Positions 40,820 through 50,015 of a stretch of 64,000 bases of DNA are shown piece by piece; position 1 is the first letter of the stretch, and each line of letters starts with the position of its first letter. Origin of the DNA: UBA4582 sp038106185 (GTDB lineage: Bacteria > Pseudomonadota > Gammaproteobacteria > Pseudomonadales > Azotimanducaceae); NCBI GenBank assembly GCA_038106185.1, contig JAYODE010000010.1, positions 23,303-87,302 on the forward strand. The letters run 5' to 3'. The translations under genes were made by a program, and so were the position numbers. The notes under the pieces are model-generated. The model saw nothing but the letters and a program-made list of their open reading frames with translations, was not told where the DNA came from and ran no database searches.

Positions 40820-42472
40820 GTGAATGCGCTTCGAATCTATCTGGTCGCCGGCTTTTTTGTGCTACTCGCGGTAACGATGACAACTCGAGTGGTCTTTCTG
40901 CATGTTTTTGATAAGGACTTTCTTCAGGACCAGGGTGATGCAAGGACCATCAGAATGGAGCGGATAAACGCCCATCGTGGCATGATATTGGACCAAAAGG
41001 GCAAGCCCATGGCTGTGAGTTCGCCCGTGGTATCTCTGTGGGCGAACCCTTCGGAATTGACGGCGTCTGGTGAAGGCATGGAACAGTTGGCGCTGCTGCT
41101 AGAGGTGGCGCCGGCAGAATTTAACAGTCGTCTCGAGAAGAATAGCAATCAAACCTTCGTTTATCTTCGTCGTCATCTGCCGCCACAGGTGGCTGAAAAA
41201 ATTCTCTCCTACAATATCCCGGGAGTTTACGCCGAACGGGAATACCACCGCTTCTATCCAGTAGGAGAGGTTGCTGCGCATGTGGTTGGCTTCACAGATA
41301 TCAATGATAAAGGCCAGGAAGGGGTTGAGCTCGCCTATGATAGTTGGTTACAAGGAACACCCGGTAAAAAGAAAGTCCTGAAAAATCTTTATGGCGATAT
41401 CATTCGAGATATCATGCCTGTTGCAGAAGCGAGTCCAGGTAAGAACCTGGAACTAAGCCTGGACCTGCGCTTGCAGTACCTGGCGTACCGAGAACTCAAG
41501 TCGGCAATTCAATATTATAATGCGACGTCAGGATCGGTGGTGATTCTCGATGTGGCGACGGGCGCGATTCTGGCGCTCGTCAATCAGCCGTCTTACAACC
41601 CCAACAATCGAGCAACCCTGGACCTTGATGAGGTAAGAAATCGTGCGGTCAACGATGTCTTTGAGCCAGGCTCCACGGTCAAACCCTTTACCGTTGCCGT
41701 CGCGTTACAGTCTGGTCGGTACACGCCGCAATCCACTATCGATACCAGTCCCGGGTTCATTAAGGTGGGTAAAAAGACGATACCTGACCCATCTAACTAC
41801 GGTGTCCTGGACCTGGGGGGTATCCTCGAAAAATCCAGCCAAGTGGGGATTACCAAGCTGGCGCTGAGCCTCAACGAATATGAGATCTGGGAAATGTTTT
41901 CGGCTGTCGGGTTTGGTCAAGCCACGGACATAGGATTTCCCGGCGAGAGGGCGGGGTTTATACCTACTCATCGACGTTGGAAGGATATTGAGAGAGCGAC
42001 TTTTGCCTATGGCTATGGTTTGACGGTCACGCCGTTGCAGCTGGCATCAGCTTACTTGACCATTGCTTCAGGAGGTTTGAAGCGCCAGATATCGTTGATT
42101 AGTCAGGAGTCGATAACTGAGGTTCGCGTATTGGAACAGGCCACCGCGACTGAGGTTATGCGCATGCTACGCAGAGTGACCTCCAGTGGCACCGGCAGCC
42201 GGGCATCAATGGATGCCTACACCGTAGCCGGCAAAACAGGCACGGTCAGAAAGGTTGGTGAAGATGGTTACCAGGACACTCGTCACATGGCTTTCTTTGC
42301 TGGCATCACGCCAGCGGTTAGCCCACGTCTGGTCGGGGTCGTGATGATTAACGAGCCCAAGGGGGACGACTATGGTGGCGGAGCAATCGCTGCGCCGGTA
42401 TTTTCCAAAATTATGGCTGGCGCTCTCAGGCTATTGAATGTGCCGCCCGACGATTTGGAGAAGGCCGCATGA
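40820..42472 (+). CDS. ftsI: Septal peptidoglycan transpeptidase FtsI (PBP3)
   Basis: FtsI cross-links septal peptidoglycan together with the polymerase FtsW. The GTG at 40820 has a strong GGAGGT site. In 550 residues there is a membrane anchor (about 5-28), the dimerisation/pedestal domain, and the transpeptidase domain with Ser285-T-V-Lys288 (SxxK) and Lys472-T-G (KTG). The middle motif, normally SxN, reads Ser339-Ser-Gln341, so Gln replaces the usual Asn. The stop overlaps murE (ATGA). Confidence 0.95.
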   Translation: MNALRIYLVAGFFVLLAVTMTTRVVFLHVFDKDFLQDQGDARTIRMERINAHRGMILDQKGKPMAVSSPVVSLWANPSELTASGEGMEQLALLLEVAPAEFNSRLEKNSNQTFVYLRRHLPPQVAEKILSYNIPGVYAEREYHRFYPVGEVAAHVVGFTDINDKGQEGVELAYDSWLQGTPGKKKVLKNLYGDIIRDIMPVAEASPGKNLELSLDLRLQYLAYRELKSAIQYYNATSGSVVILDVATGAILALVNQPSYNPNNRATLDLDEVRNRAVNDVFEPGSTVKPFTVAVALQSGRYTPQSTIDTSPGFIKVGKKTIPDPSNYGVLDLGGILEKSSQVGITKLALSLNEYEIWEMFSAVGFGQATDIGFPGERAGFIPTHRRWKDIERATFAYGYGLTVTPLQLASAYLTIASGGLKRQISLISQESITEVRVLEQATATEVMRMLRRVTSSGTGSRASMDAYTVAGKTGTVRKVGEDGYQDTRHMAFFAGITPAVSPRLVGVVMINEPKGDDYGGGAIAAPVFSKIMAGALRLLNVPPDDLEKAA

Positions 42473-43959
42473 GCATTCAGAGAATGTTGAGTCAGTTGCT
42501 GCCAGAAACTACCCTTAAGGCGGATGTTGTAGTCACGGGGCTTGCAGAAGATAGTCGTCGAGTCGAGGCAGGGGATCTTTTTTTTGCTTCACCTGGTCTT
42601 CGCCATGATGGTCGCCATTATATCGATGAGGTGCTGGGACGGGCCGCGGCTGTTGTTTGTCAGGCACCCTGTGTCGCAACTAATGCTGCGGTAATCGCGG
42701 TCGATGATCTGGTCTCTCTCAAAGGCATCATTGCCAGCCGGTTTTGGGGAGAACCCTCTGCGAGATTGTTGGTTGTCGGGATCACTGGCACCAACGGTAA
42801 AACCTCTAGTAGCCATTTTGTTGCTCAAGCTTTAACTGCGCTGAATAAAAAATGCGGTGTCATAGGTACATTGGGCTACGGTTTTCCAGGAGAACTGCGG
42901 GAGCCCGGTTTAACGACGCCTTCTGCGCTGGATATTCAGCGCCAACTGGCAACACTGAGCGAGCAGGCTGCTGAAGCCGTGGCCATTGAAACATCGTCTC
43001 ATGGCCTGGTTCAGGGCCGCCTTAACGGCACTCAAATTCATGTCGCTATGTTTACCAATCTGAGCCGCGACCATCTGGATTACCATGGCACCTTTTCAGA
43101 TTACCGTGCTGCGAAGCAACGCTTGTTTGAGTGGCCAAACTTACAGGCAGCGATAGTGAATTACGACGATGAGTTCGGTCGCGCCATTCCGGCCATACTG
43201 CATCAAAAGGTGCAAGCCATCAGCTATTCCGTCAAGGATGCGTCCGCCGATGTATTTTGTCGCAGCCTTAACTATGACCTGAGTGGATTTGAAGCCGAAC
43301 TTGTAACGCCATGGGGCTCCGGTTTGCTGCGATGCAATTTATTGGGTGAGTTTAATGTCAGCAATGTTCTGGGTGTGGTTTCTCTGCTGGGCGTACTTGG
43401 CTACAAGTTTTCCGAGATTACACGAGCTGCGTCAGGCTTGCGTAATGTTTTGGGCAGAATGGACGCTATCACTCGCCCGGGTATGCCGCTGGTGGTGATT
43501 GATTATGCCCATACGCCGGATGCATTGGCGAAAGCGCTGAAGGCGTTGCGGGTCAACTGTCAGGGAAATCTTTGGTGTGTGTTTGGCTGTGGCGGCGACA
43601 GAGATAAGGGTAAGCGACCACAAATGGGTCAGATAGCAACTGAGATAGCCGATTACTCAATAGTAACTGATGACAATCCTCGCAGTGAGGCGTCGGCCGC
43701 TATCATTGGCGATATTGTTGCAGGCGCCATAGAAGGTCGAAACCTGACAATTGAATCTGACCGCCGACGAGCTATTCAACTGGCACTGAGCTCGGCAAAG
43801 GCAGGCGATATTGTGCTAATCGCTGGCAAGGGTCATGAGGAATACCAGGAAATCAACGGCCAACGAATAAGTTATAGCGATTATTCTGAAGTTGAAAGCT
43901 TTTTAAGTCAGGAGGTGAGCAGCGCTCAACCATTAGATCGGAACCATCGTGCAAGCTAA
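42469..43959 (+). CDS. murE: UDP-MurNAc-tripeptide ligase MurE (meso-DAP adding)
   Basis: MurE adds the third residue of the stem peptide in the cytoplasm. The 496 residues have the ATP loop GITGTNGKTSSS (about 104-115), the carbamylated-Lys/UDP region, and DNPRSEASAAI near residue 400; the DNPR motif marks meso-diaminopimelate as substrate, as expected for a Gram-negative wall. It is a plain MurE, not a MurE-MurF fusion. The next gene is murD, overlapping by 11 bases, so murF and mraY, normally next, are missing. Confidence 0.96.
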   Translation: MSIQRMLSQLLPETTLKADVVVTGLAEDSRRVEAGDLFFASPGLRHDGRHYIDEVLGRAAAVVCQAPCVATNAAVIAVDDLVSLKGIIASRFWGEPSARLLVVGITGTNGKTSSSHFVAQALTALNKKCGVIGTLGYGFPGELREPGLTTPSALDIQRQLATLSEQAAEAVAIETSSHGLVQGRLNGTQIHVAMFTNLSRDHLDYHGTFSDYRAAKQRLFEWPNLQAAIVNYDDEFGRAIPAILHQKVQAISYSVKDASADVFCRSLNYDLSGFEAELVTPWGSGLLRCNLLGEFNVSNVLGVVSLLGVLGYKFSEITRAASGLRNVLGRMDAITRPGMPLVVIDYAHTPDALAKALKALRVNCQGNLWCVFGCGGDRDKGKRPQMGQIATEIADYSIVTDDNPRSEASAAIIGDIVAGAIEGRNLTIESDRRRAIQLALSSAKAGDIVLIAGKGHEEYQEINGQRISYSDYSEVESFLSQEVSSAQPLDRNHRAS

Positions 43960-45289
43960 CAATGAGGGGAAGCTGAAAGTGATTGTCGGACTCGGTAAAA
44001 CAGGCATTTCCTGTGCGCACTATTTTGCGCGCAAGGGCATTCCTTTTGCCGTGCAAGACAGTAACGTGGCCCCAGCCAGGGCCGCGGAGCTGTTTGAGTT
44101 CGCACCGAAGGTATCACTTACTCAATTGGATAGTGCGGCATTATGTCGAGCGGAAGCCATCATATTGAGTCCGGGAGTGCCTCTGGCGACGAGTGAACTT
44201 CAGGCTGCCCATGCGGCTGGAGTCCCGATCACTGGTGATATCAATATGTTTCTGCACTTGGTTGATCAGCCGATTGTTGCGATCACAGGATCGAACGGAA
44301 AAAGCACTGTGACCGCGCTGGTCGGTGAAATGCTCAAGAGCGCTGGCTACTCAGTCGGCGTCGGCGGCAATATTGGTACTCCATGCCTTGACCTTCTGGA
44401 GCAGGGCTTTGAAGTATTTGTACTTGAGTTATCCAGCTATCAACTTGAAGTCGTCGTGAATGCCGGCTGCCACGTTGCCGCAGTGCTGAACCTTTCACCG
44501 GATCATCTTGATCGGTATGAGTCTACAGATGCTTATTATGCCGCGAAAGCGCGCATCTATCAGGGCGCCAAAGTTGCTATCGTAAATCGTCTGGTCGATT
44601 ACGATTTTGGAATCGAGGCGACCACAAAGTCAGTGAGCTTCGGCGAAGACGCGCCTATAAACGCTCAGGATTATGGTCTGCGTGAGAGAGACGGACGCAC
44701 CTTCCTTGTGCGCGGTGAAGTAGAATTGCTTGCGCTGGATCAGATGCGGCTAAAAGGTCGGCATAATGCGCTTAACGCATTGGCAGCGTTGGCAATTTGT
44801 GATCAATTTTCTGTGGATCAAAACAGCCTGCTTCAGACCCTTAAAGGTTATTCCGGACTACCCCACCGTTGTGAGTTTGTTGGGCGCTTTGGTGGTGCAG
44901 AATTCATCGATGACTCCAAGGCGACTAATCCGGGAGCCACCAGTGCTGCGGTCCTGGGCATGGCGCAAGCTGGTCGGCCGATGCTGTTGATTCTGGGCGG
45001 AGTGAGCAAAGGTGCTGACTTCAGCTCATTACAGGCTGTTGTTAGGCAACACGTTGCCAAGGTCTATATTTACGGAGCAGCTGCTTCGGCGATCAAGCTG
45101 GCGCTCGGCGAAACAGTTGCCTGTGCCGAATTTGACAGGCTCGCTGCGGTGATTCAGGCCCTGGTCACTGAGGTCCCGTCCGGCGCTCTGGTACTGTTCG
45201 CTCCGGCCTGCGCCAGTTTTGATCAGTTTGACAATTTTGAACATCGAGGGCGTGAATTCAAGCGACTTGTCAGGGAGGCTTTCCCATGA
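43949..45289 (+). CDS. murD: UDP-MurNAc-L-Ala-D-Glu ligase MurD
   Basis: MurD adds D-glutamate to UDP-MurNAc-L-Ala. From the GTG at 43949 there are 446 residues: an N-terminal Rossmann part (KVIVGLGKTGISCAHYF), the ATP loop ITGSNGKSTV (about 112-121), and the C-terminal CEFVGRFGGAEFIDDSKATNPGA-type region, seen as EFIDDSKATNPGAT. An alternative GTG at 43979 has a better GAGGGG site but would trim the first beta strand. Its start lies inside murE, and ftsW overlaps its stop (ATGA). Confidence 0.95.
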   Translation: MQANNEGKLKVIVGLGKTGISCAHYFARKGIPFAVQDSNVAPARAAELFEFAPKVSLTQLDSAALCRAEAIILSPGVPLATSELQAAHAAGVPITGDINMFLHLVDQPIVAITGSNGKSTVTALVGEMLKSAGYSVGVGGNIGTPCLDLLEQGFEVFVLELSSYQLEVVVNAGCHVAAVLNLSPDHLDRYESTDAYYAAKARIYQGAKVAIVNRLVDYDFGIEATTKSVSFGEDAPINAQDYGLRERDGRTFLVRGEVELLALDQMRLKGRHNALNALAALAICDQFSVDQNSLLQTLKGYSGLPHRCEFVGRFGGAEFIDDSKATNPGATSAAVLGMAQAGRPMLLILGGVSKGADFSSLQAVVRQHVAKVYIYGAAASAIKLALGETVACAEFDRLAAVIQALVTEVPSGALVLFAPACASFDQFDNFEHRGREFKRLVREAFP

Positions 45290-46464
45290 CGATGGCAATG
45301 AAGGCGCAAAGCTTGCCCGGAAAACGCTTTCCTCTTGATCCGTGGGTCACCACTTCAGCCTTGGTCCTGTTGGTGATTGGTTTACTAATGGTGGCATCGG
45401 CATCCACCGAGATCGCGGCAAAAATCTATGGTAATCCGCTGCATCTGCTCATCAAGCACCTGGTCTATATCCTGATCAGTTTGGCTTTCGCGATGGGTGC
45501 CCTGATGGTGCCCATCAGGCTTTGGCAGAAGGCGGACAGATTGCTGCTGTTTTTGTGCTTTGCTCTGCTTATTGCCGTGCTTATTCCTGGCGTCGGTCAT
45601 CGCGTAAACGGCAGTACTCGCTGGATATCTCTTGGATTTTTTACCCTTCAGGGTTCTGAATTCGTCAAGCTGTTTGTTGTTGTGTATATCAGTGGCTATC
45701 TGGTTCGGCGGCAAGCAGCCTTCCAAAGCACCGTCATGGGGTTTTTGATGCCATTGATTTTGGTTGGAGTGATGGCTGGATTGCTGTTAATTCAGCCAGA
45801 TTTTGGTGCTGCGGTCGTCATTTTCTCGGCGGCGATAGGTATGGTTTATCTAGCCGGTGTACCCTTTAAACGTTTTCTAGCACTTATAACAGTGAGCCTG
45901 GTTGCGGTCGCCGCGATTGCTCAATGGCAGCCTTATCGATTGGCGCGGCTAACGACCTTCACAGATCCTTGGGCACATAAATATGATAGTGGCTATCAAC
46001 TAACACAAGCCTTGATTGCCTTCGGTCGAGGTGAGTGGTTTGGGCTCGGACTCGGCAATAGCATTCAGAAGCTGTTCTTTTTGCCGGAAGCGCATACGGA
46101 TTTTCTCCTGTCTATTGTAGCTGAAGAGTGGGGTGTGATCGGCACCCTGGTTGTGATTCTTGCCATGACCTGTCTGGTAATCAAAGGTCTATGGATCGGA
46201 CGGGCTGCCCATATTCGCGGCTATGCATTTCACGCCTATCTGGCATACGGCATCGTATTCTTGCTGGGAGTTCAGGCAGCAATAAATATCGGTGTAAATA
46301 TCGGTCTGCTGCCGACCAAGGGTTTGACCTTACCCCTCGTGAGTTACGGTGGAAATAGTCTTATCGTCAGTTGCCTGCTGGTTGCGATCTTGCTGCGAGT
46401 CGACTTTGAATCTCGTAACCCGCAACTGTTGAAATCGCCAGGAGCGAAATATCGTGGCGCCTGA
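45286..46464 (+). CDS. ftsW: Septal peptidoglycan polymerase FtsW
   Basis: FtsW is the SEDS-family glycosyltransferase that makes septal glycan strands with FtsI. The 392-residue protein has about ten membrane helices, with GVGHRVNGSTRWISLG in the large loop region and LPEAHTDFLLSIVAEEWG containing the essential Asp. The C-terminal LPLVSYGGNSLIVSC is a SEDS signature. It overlaps both neighbours (murD by four bases, murC by 11). murG, usually next, is absent. Confidence 0.95.
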   Translation: MTMAMKAQSLPGKRFPLDPWVTTSALVLLVIGLLMVASASTEIAAKIYGNPLHLLIKHLVYILISLAFAMGALMVPIRLWQKADRLLLFLCFALLIAVLIPGVGHRVNGSTRWISLGFFTLQGSEFVKLFVVVYISGYLVRRQAAFQSTVMGFLMPLILVGVMAGLLLIQPDFGAAVVIFSAAIGMVYLAGVPFKRFLALITVSLVAVAAIAQWQPYRLARLTTFTDPWAHKYDSGYQLTQALIAFGRGEWFGLGLGNSIQKLFFLPEAHTDFLLSIVAEEWGVIGTLVVILAMTCLVIKGLWIGRAAHIRGYAFHAYLAYGIVFLLGVQAAINIGVNIGLLPTKGLTLPLVSYGGNSLIVSCLLVAILLRVDFESRNPQLLKSPGAKYRGA

Positions 46465-47911
46465 ATCCGGGAAAAATATGCAGAAATCAGCCACTAATGT
46501 GCCTGAAATGCGCCGTATTCGCCGAATCCATTTTGTTGGAATTGGTGGCGCTGGCATGTGCGGAATTGCCGAGGTCTTGCTTAATCAAGGCTACGAAATT
46601 TCCGGCAGTGACATCGCTGAGTCGCCAACGACCAAGCGTCTGCAGTCGCTTGGCGCAAAAATATTCTCTGGGCACCTTGCAAGTAACATTAATGGCGTTG
46701 ATGTGGTTGTCGTTTCTTCAGCCATCAAGCCCGGTAATCCTGAAACTGATACAGCGCAGGCGCAGCGGATTCCTGTCATCAGACGAGCGGAGATGCTGGG
46801 TGAGTTGATGCGCTATCGGCATGGTATCGCGGTCGCTGGCACTCATGGAAAAACATCAACTACCAGTTTGATCGCGTCCATTCTTGCCGAGGCGGGCCTT
46901 GATCCGACCTTTGTGATCGGAGGTCTGCTTAACAGTGCTGCGGCAAATGCTGGGCTGGGTAAGAGTCGCTATCTGGTTGCCGAAGCTGATGAAAGTGATG
47001 CGTCTTTTTTGCATCTTCAGCCGATGGTTGCGGTACTGACCAATGTTGACAGAGATCACCTCAGTTATTACGAAGGCAGTTTTGACAAATTGAAAGGCGC
47101 GTTTCTCGAGTTTGTTCACAATTTGCCTTTCTATGGGTTACTGGTTGCGTGTATCGATGATCCTGTCGTCAAGTCAATGCTGCCACATGTCAAACGCTCT
47201 GTGGTGACTTATGGGCTGGATTTGGATGCGGATGTTCATGCCGAGAATATTACTCAAGCCCAGGGTGTCTCTCAATTTTCAGTCGTCAGGCTGGGACATT
47301 CGCAGCCGCTACATATCACCTTGAATTTTCCTGGTAAACACAATGTGCTGAATGCCCTGGCAGCAATAGCGATCGCTAGTGACGAGGGCGTAGAGGACCA
47401 CCACATTGTCGCTGGATTAGAAAAGTTTCAAGGTGTCGGTAGACGCTTTGAGCGTCACGGCGAGTACGCAAAAGCACAGGGCAGCTTCCTGTTGGTTGAT
47501 GATTATGGTCATCATCCCAGCGAAGTTAAGGCTGCGATCGAAGCAGTTCGATCAGGCTGGCCGACTCGTCGTCTGGTGATGGTCTATCAACCACATCGCT
47601 ACACCAGAACCCTGGAACTGTTTGACCAGTTTGTTGACGTGCTGGCGACGGTCGATCAATTGGTACTTCTCGATATTTATGCTGCCGGTGAAGCGCCGAT
47701 ACCCGGCGCGACCGGTGAGGATTTATTTAAAGCGCTGGTCCGAAAAGAGCAAGTGCAGATTGAATATGTTGCGCGGATTGAGGATGTGCCAGAAAAGCTT
47801 GAAGCCATTATCAAGGCGGGGGACTTCCTGCTGACTCAGGGCGCTGGGGAAACCGGAAAGCTTGCTAAGGCACTCGCCGCCCAATGGGCAGACTCGAGGC
47901 TAACAGAATGA
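46454..47911 (+). CDS. murC: UDP-MurNAc-L-alanine ligase MurC
   Basis: MurC adds L-alanine to UDP-MurNAc, starting the stem peptide. The frame opens at a GTG at 46454 (485 residues); an ATG at 46478 is also possible. Features are IHFVGIGGAGMCGIAEVL, the ATP loop AGTHGKTSTT and the HPSE-like DDYGHHPSEVKAAI. Length and motifs are normal, with no Ddl fused at the C-terminus. The stop overlaps the ftsQ ATG (ATGA), so ddl and murB are not between them. Confidence 0.96.
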   Translation: MAPESGKNMQKSATNVPEMRRIRRIHFVGIGGAGMCGIAEVLLNQGYEISGSDIAESPTTKRLQSLGAKIFSGHLASNINGVDVVVVSSAIKPGNPETDTAQAQRIPVIRRAEMLGELMRYRHGIAVAGTHGKTSTTSLIASILAEAGLDPTFVIGGLLNSAAANAGLGKSRYLVAEADESDASFLHLQPMVAVLTNVDRDHLSYYEGSFDKLKGAFLEFVHNLPFYGLLVACIDDPVVKSMLPHVKRSVVTYGLDLDADVHAENITQAQGVSQFSVVRLGHSQPLHITLNFPGKHNVLNALAAIAIASDEGVEDHHIVAGLEKFQGVGRRFERHGEYAKAQGSFLLVDDYGHHPSEVKAAIEAVRSGWPTRRLVMVYQPHRYTRTLELFDQFVDVLATVDQLVLLDIYAAGEAPIPGATGEDLFKALVRKEQVQIEYVARIEDVPEKLEAIIKAGDFLLTQGAGETGKLAKALAAQWADSRLTE

Positions 47912-48660
47912 TCAGACGAGTGTTTGGCATGCTTGGCAAATCGCCATTTGTCTGGGTCCTGGCAGTCATTCTTGCCAGCTTGGCTGTTCTGGTTCTGAAT
48001 TCAAGTGAACGGTCATTCCAGGCGAATCTTGTCGCTCTTGAAGGAAACCTTGAAGAGGTTCAGCGTGAGGATGTCTTTCGACGTTTGATTGAAATTGCGG
48101 ATAAAAAACAGAGTATCCAGCAACTAAAAGCAGCGCTTGAGGAAGTTGAATGGATTCATCGAGTTGAAATTAGGAAAAATTGGCCGAATAGCCTGACAGT
48201 GCTTGTCATTGAAGAAAAACCGATTGCTTATTGGAATGATGATGCCTTTATTAATGTCGATGGCAAGGTGTTTTTATCAAGCTTTGAAGTGGGTGGCGAT
48301 CTGGCGCAGCTCTACGGCCCCGTTGGAACTGAAGAACAAGTGATGCAGCAATACCAACAACTTAGCAATGCGCTATTAAAAGCTGGTCAGTCTATCGATA
48401 TTTTGACGTTGGATGATCGCGGTGCCTGGAAATTTACCAATCACGCTGGCGTTCAAGTCTTGTTGGGTAAAGATGACATCAAGGAGCGAATCCAGCGATA
48501 TTTGCAAGTGGTTGAGTATGGGGGGCTCATGGCTCACATGGATAACATCATATCAATAGACACGCGTTATTCGAATGGGCTGGCGGTAAATTGGCAGTCG
48601 CCCGAGAAAGATCTGGCTTATTCCAAAAAATACAAAACTCAAAGAGAACTCAGGCTATGA
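47908..48660 (+). CDS. ftsQ: Cell division protein FtsQ
   Basis: FtsQ is a bitopic inner-membrane protein that recruits FtsL and FtsB. I use the ATG at 47908 (250 residues), which overlaps the murC stop and has GAGG 8 bases upstream; an ATG at 47884 adds eight residues. One membrane helix (about 15-33) precedes the POTRA domain (RSFQANLVALEGNLEEVQ ... WIHRVEIRKNWPNSLTVLVIEEKP, by its edges) and the beta domain. Its stop overlaps ftsA (ATGA). Confidence 0.93.
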   Translation: MIRRVFGMLGKSPFVWVLAVILASLAVLVLNSSERSFQANLVALEGNLEEVQREDVFRRLIEIADKKQSIQQLKAALEEVEWIHRVEIRKNWPNSLTVLVIEEKPIAYWNDDAFINVDGKVFLSSFEVGGDLAQLYGPVGTEEQVMQQYQQLSNALLKAGQSIDILTLDDRGAWKFTNHAGVQVLLGKDDIKERIQRYLQVVEYGGLMAHMDNIISIDTRYSNGLAVNWQSPEKDLAYSKKYKTQRELRL

Positions 48661-49892
48661 CAGGGTCAATAGGCAATCGTATGATCGTTGGGTTGGATAT
48701 CGGTACCTCAAAGGTTGTAAGTATAGTCGGTGAAGTGTCGCCAGAAGGAACTGTCGAAATTATCGGCATCGGCAGTCATCCCTCACGTGGATTGAAGAAA
48801 GGTGTGGTGGTCAATATTGAATCGACTGTTCAGTCTATTCAGCGCTCAGTAGAGGAAGCTGAGCTAATGGCTGGATGTCAAATTCATTCAGTCTTCGCTG
48901 GAATTGCCGGCAGTCATATTCGTAGCCTGAACTCTCATGGGATTGTCGCAATTCGTGACCGCGAAGTTTTTCAGCCAGATATCGATCGTGTTATTGATGC
49001 TGCCCAGGCTGTCGCGATACCAGCAGATCAGAAGATATTACACATCCTGCCCCAGGAGTATGTCATTGATACGCAAGAAGGTGTCAAGGAGCCCCTGGGC
49101 ATGTCGGGCGTGCGTCTTGAGGCTAAAGTCCATCTTGTTACCTGTGCAGTGAATGCCGCCCAAAACATTGAAAAGTGCATTCGTAAATGTGGTCTTGAGG
49201 TAGAGGATATCATCCTTGAACAACTAGCGTCTGGATACGCGGTGCTCACCGAAGATGAAAAAGAATTGGGTGTATGTTTGGTTGATATCGGTGGCGGAAC
49301 AACAGACATTGCGGTTTTTACCGACGGTGCCATTCGGCATACAGCTGTGATTCCGATAGCAGGTGATCAAGTAACTAACGATATAGCAATGGCGCTAAGA
49401 ACGCCGACTCAGAATGCCGAAGAAATCAAAATGAAGTATGCCTGCGCTTTGGCAAGTCTTGCTGGTGAAAACGAAACAATTAAGGTGCCAAGTGTTGGTG
49501 AGAGAAGAGATCGTGACCTGTCTCGTCAAGCGTTAGCTGAAGTGGTTGAGCCTCGATATGACGAGCTGTTCACCCTTGTCCAGGCTGAGTTGCGCCGAAG
49601 TGGGTTCGAAGACTTGATCGCAGCAGGCATTGTTCTAACGGGTGGTTCGTCCAAGATGGAAGGCGCAGTCGAGTTGGCTGAGGAGATATTTCATATGCCC
49701 GTGCGCCTTGGTAAGCCTCAGGGTGTGACAGGTTTGAGTGATATCGTGCGTAACCCAATTTATTCAACTGCCGTTGGCTTGCTTCTGTACGGTGCAAAGC
49801 AGCAGGGCGGTACCCGAGTGATACCAACAACTTCAGCTTTTTCCGGTTTGGTCGCGAAAATAAAGGGTTGGTTTGCGGGGAGCGGCTACTGA
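48657..49892 (+). CDS. ftsA: Cell division protein FtsA
   Basis: FtsA is the actin-like protein that anchors FtsZ to the membrane. The ATG at 48657 overlaps the ftsQ stop and gives 411 residues; an ORF start at 48591 lies inside ftsQ and is not real. Motifs include MIVGLDIGTSKVVSIVGEV, VDIGGGTTDIAVF and IVLTGGSSKMEG. The C-terminal amphipathic membrane helix (LVAKIKGWFAGSGY) is intact. A 123-bp gap to ftsZ follows. Confidence 0.96.
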   Translation: MTGSIGNRMIVGLDIGTSKVVSIVGEVSPEGTVEIIGIGSHPSRGLKKGVVVNIESTVQSIQRSVEEAELMAGCQIHSVFAGIAGSHIRSLNSHGIVAIRDREVFQPDIDRVIDAAQAVAIPADQKILHILPQEYVIDTQEGVKEPLGMSGVRLEAKVHLVTCAVNAAQNIEKCIRKCGLEVEDIILEQLASGYAVLTEDEKELGVCLVDIGGGTTDIAVFTDGAIRHTAVIPIAGDQVTNDIAMALRTPTQNAEEIKMKYACALASLAGENETIKVPSVGERRDRDLSRQALAEVVEPRYDELFTLVQAELRRSGFEDLIAAGIVLTGGSSKMEGAVELAEEIFHMPVRLGKPQGVTGLSDIVRNPIYSTAVGLLLYGAKQQGGTRVIPTTSAFSGLVAKIKGWFAGSGY

Positions 49893-50015
49893 TACGAGCC
49901 TCATCAAATAACAAGAGCTGAAAGAAATTCGAGGGCAGAGAATCCTCGAGAAATGAAAATATTTTTGTAGTCAAAACTGAACGAATTAATGTCGTAAAGC
50001 CTGGGAGGGTTCCAT

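Noticed and set aside
42469..43959. murE as a MurE-MurF fusion explaining the missing murF
   Set aside because: The product is 496 residues with a single ATP loop and one DNPR motif, the length of MurE alone.
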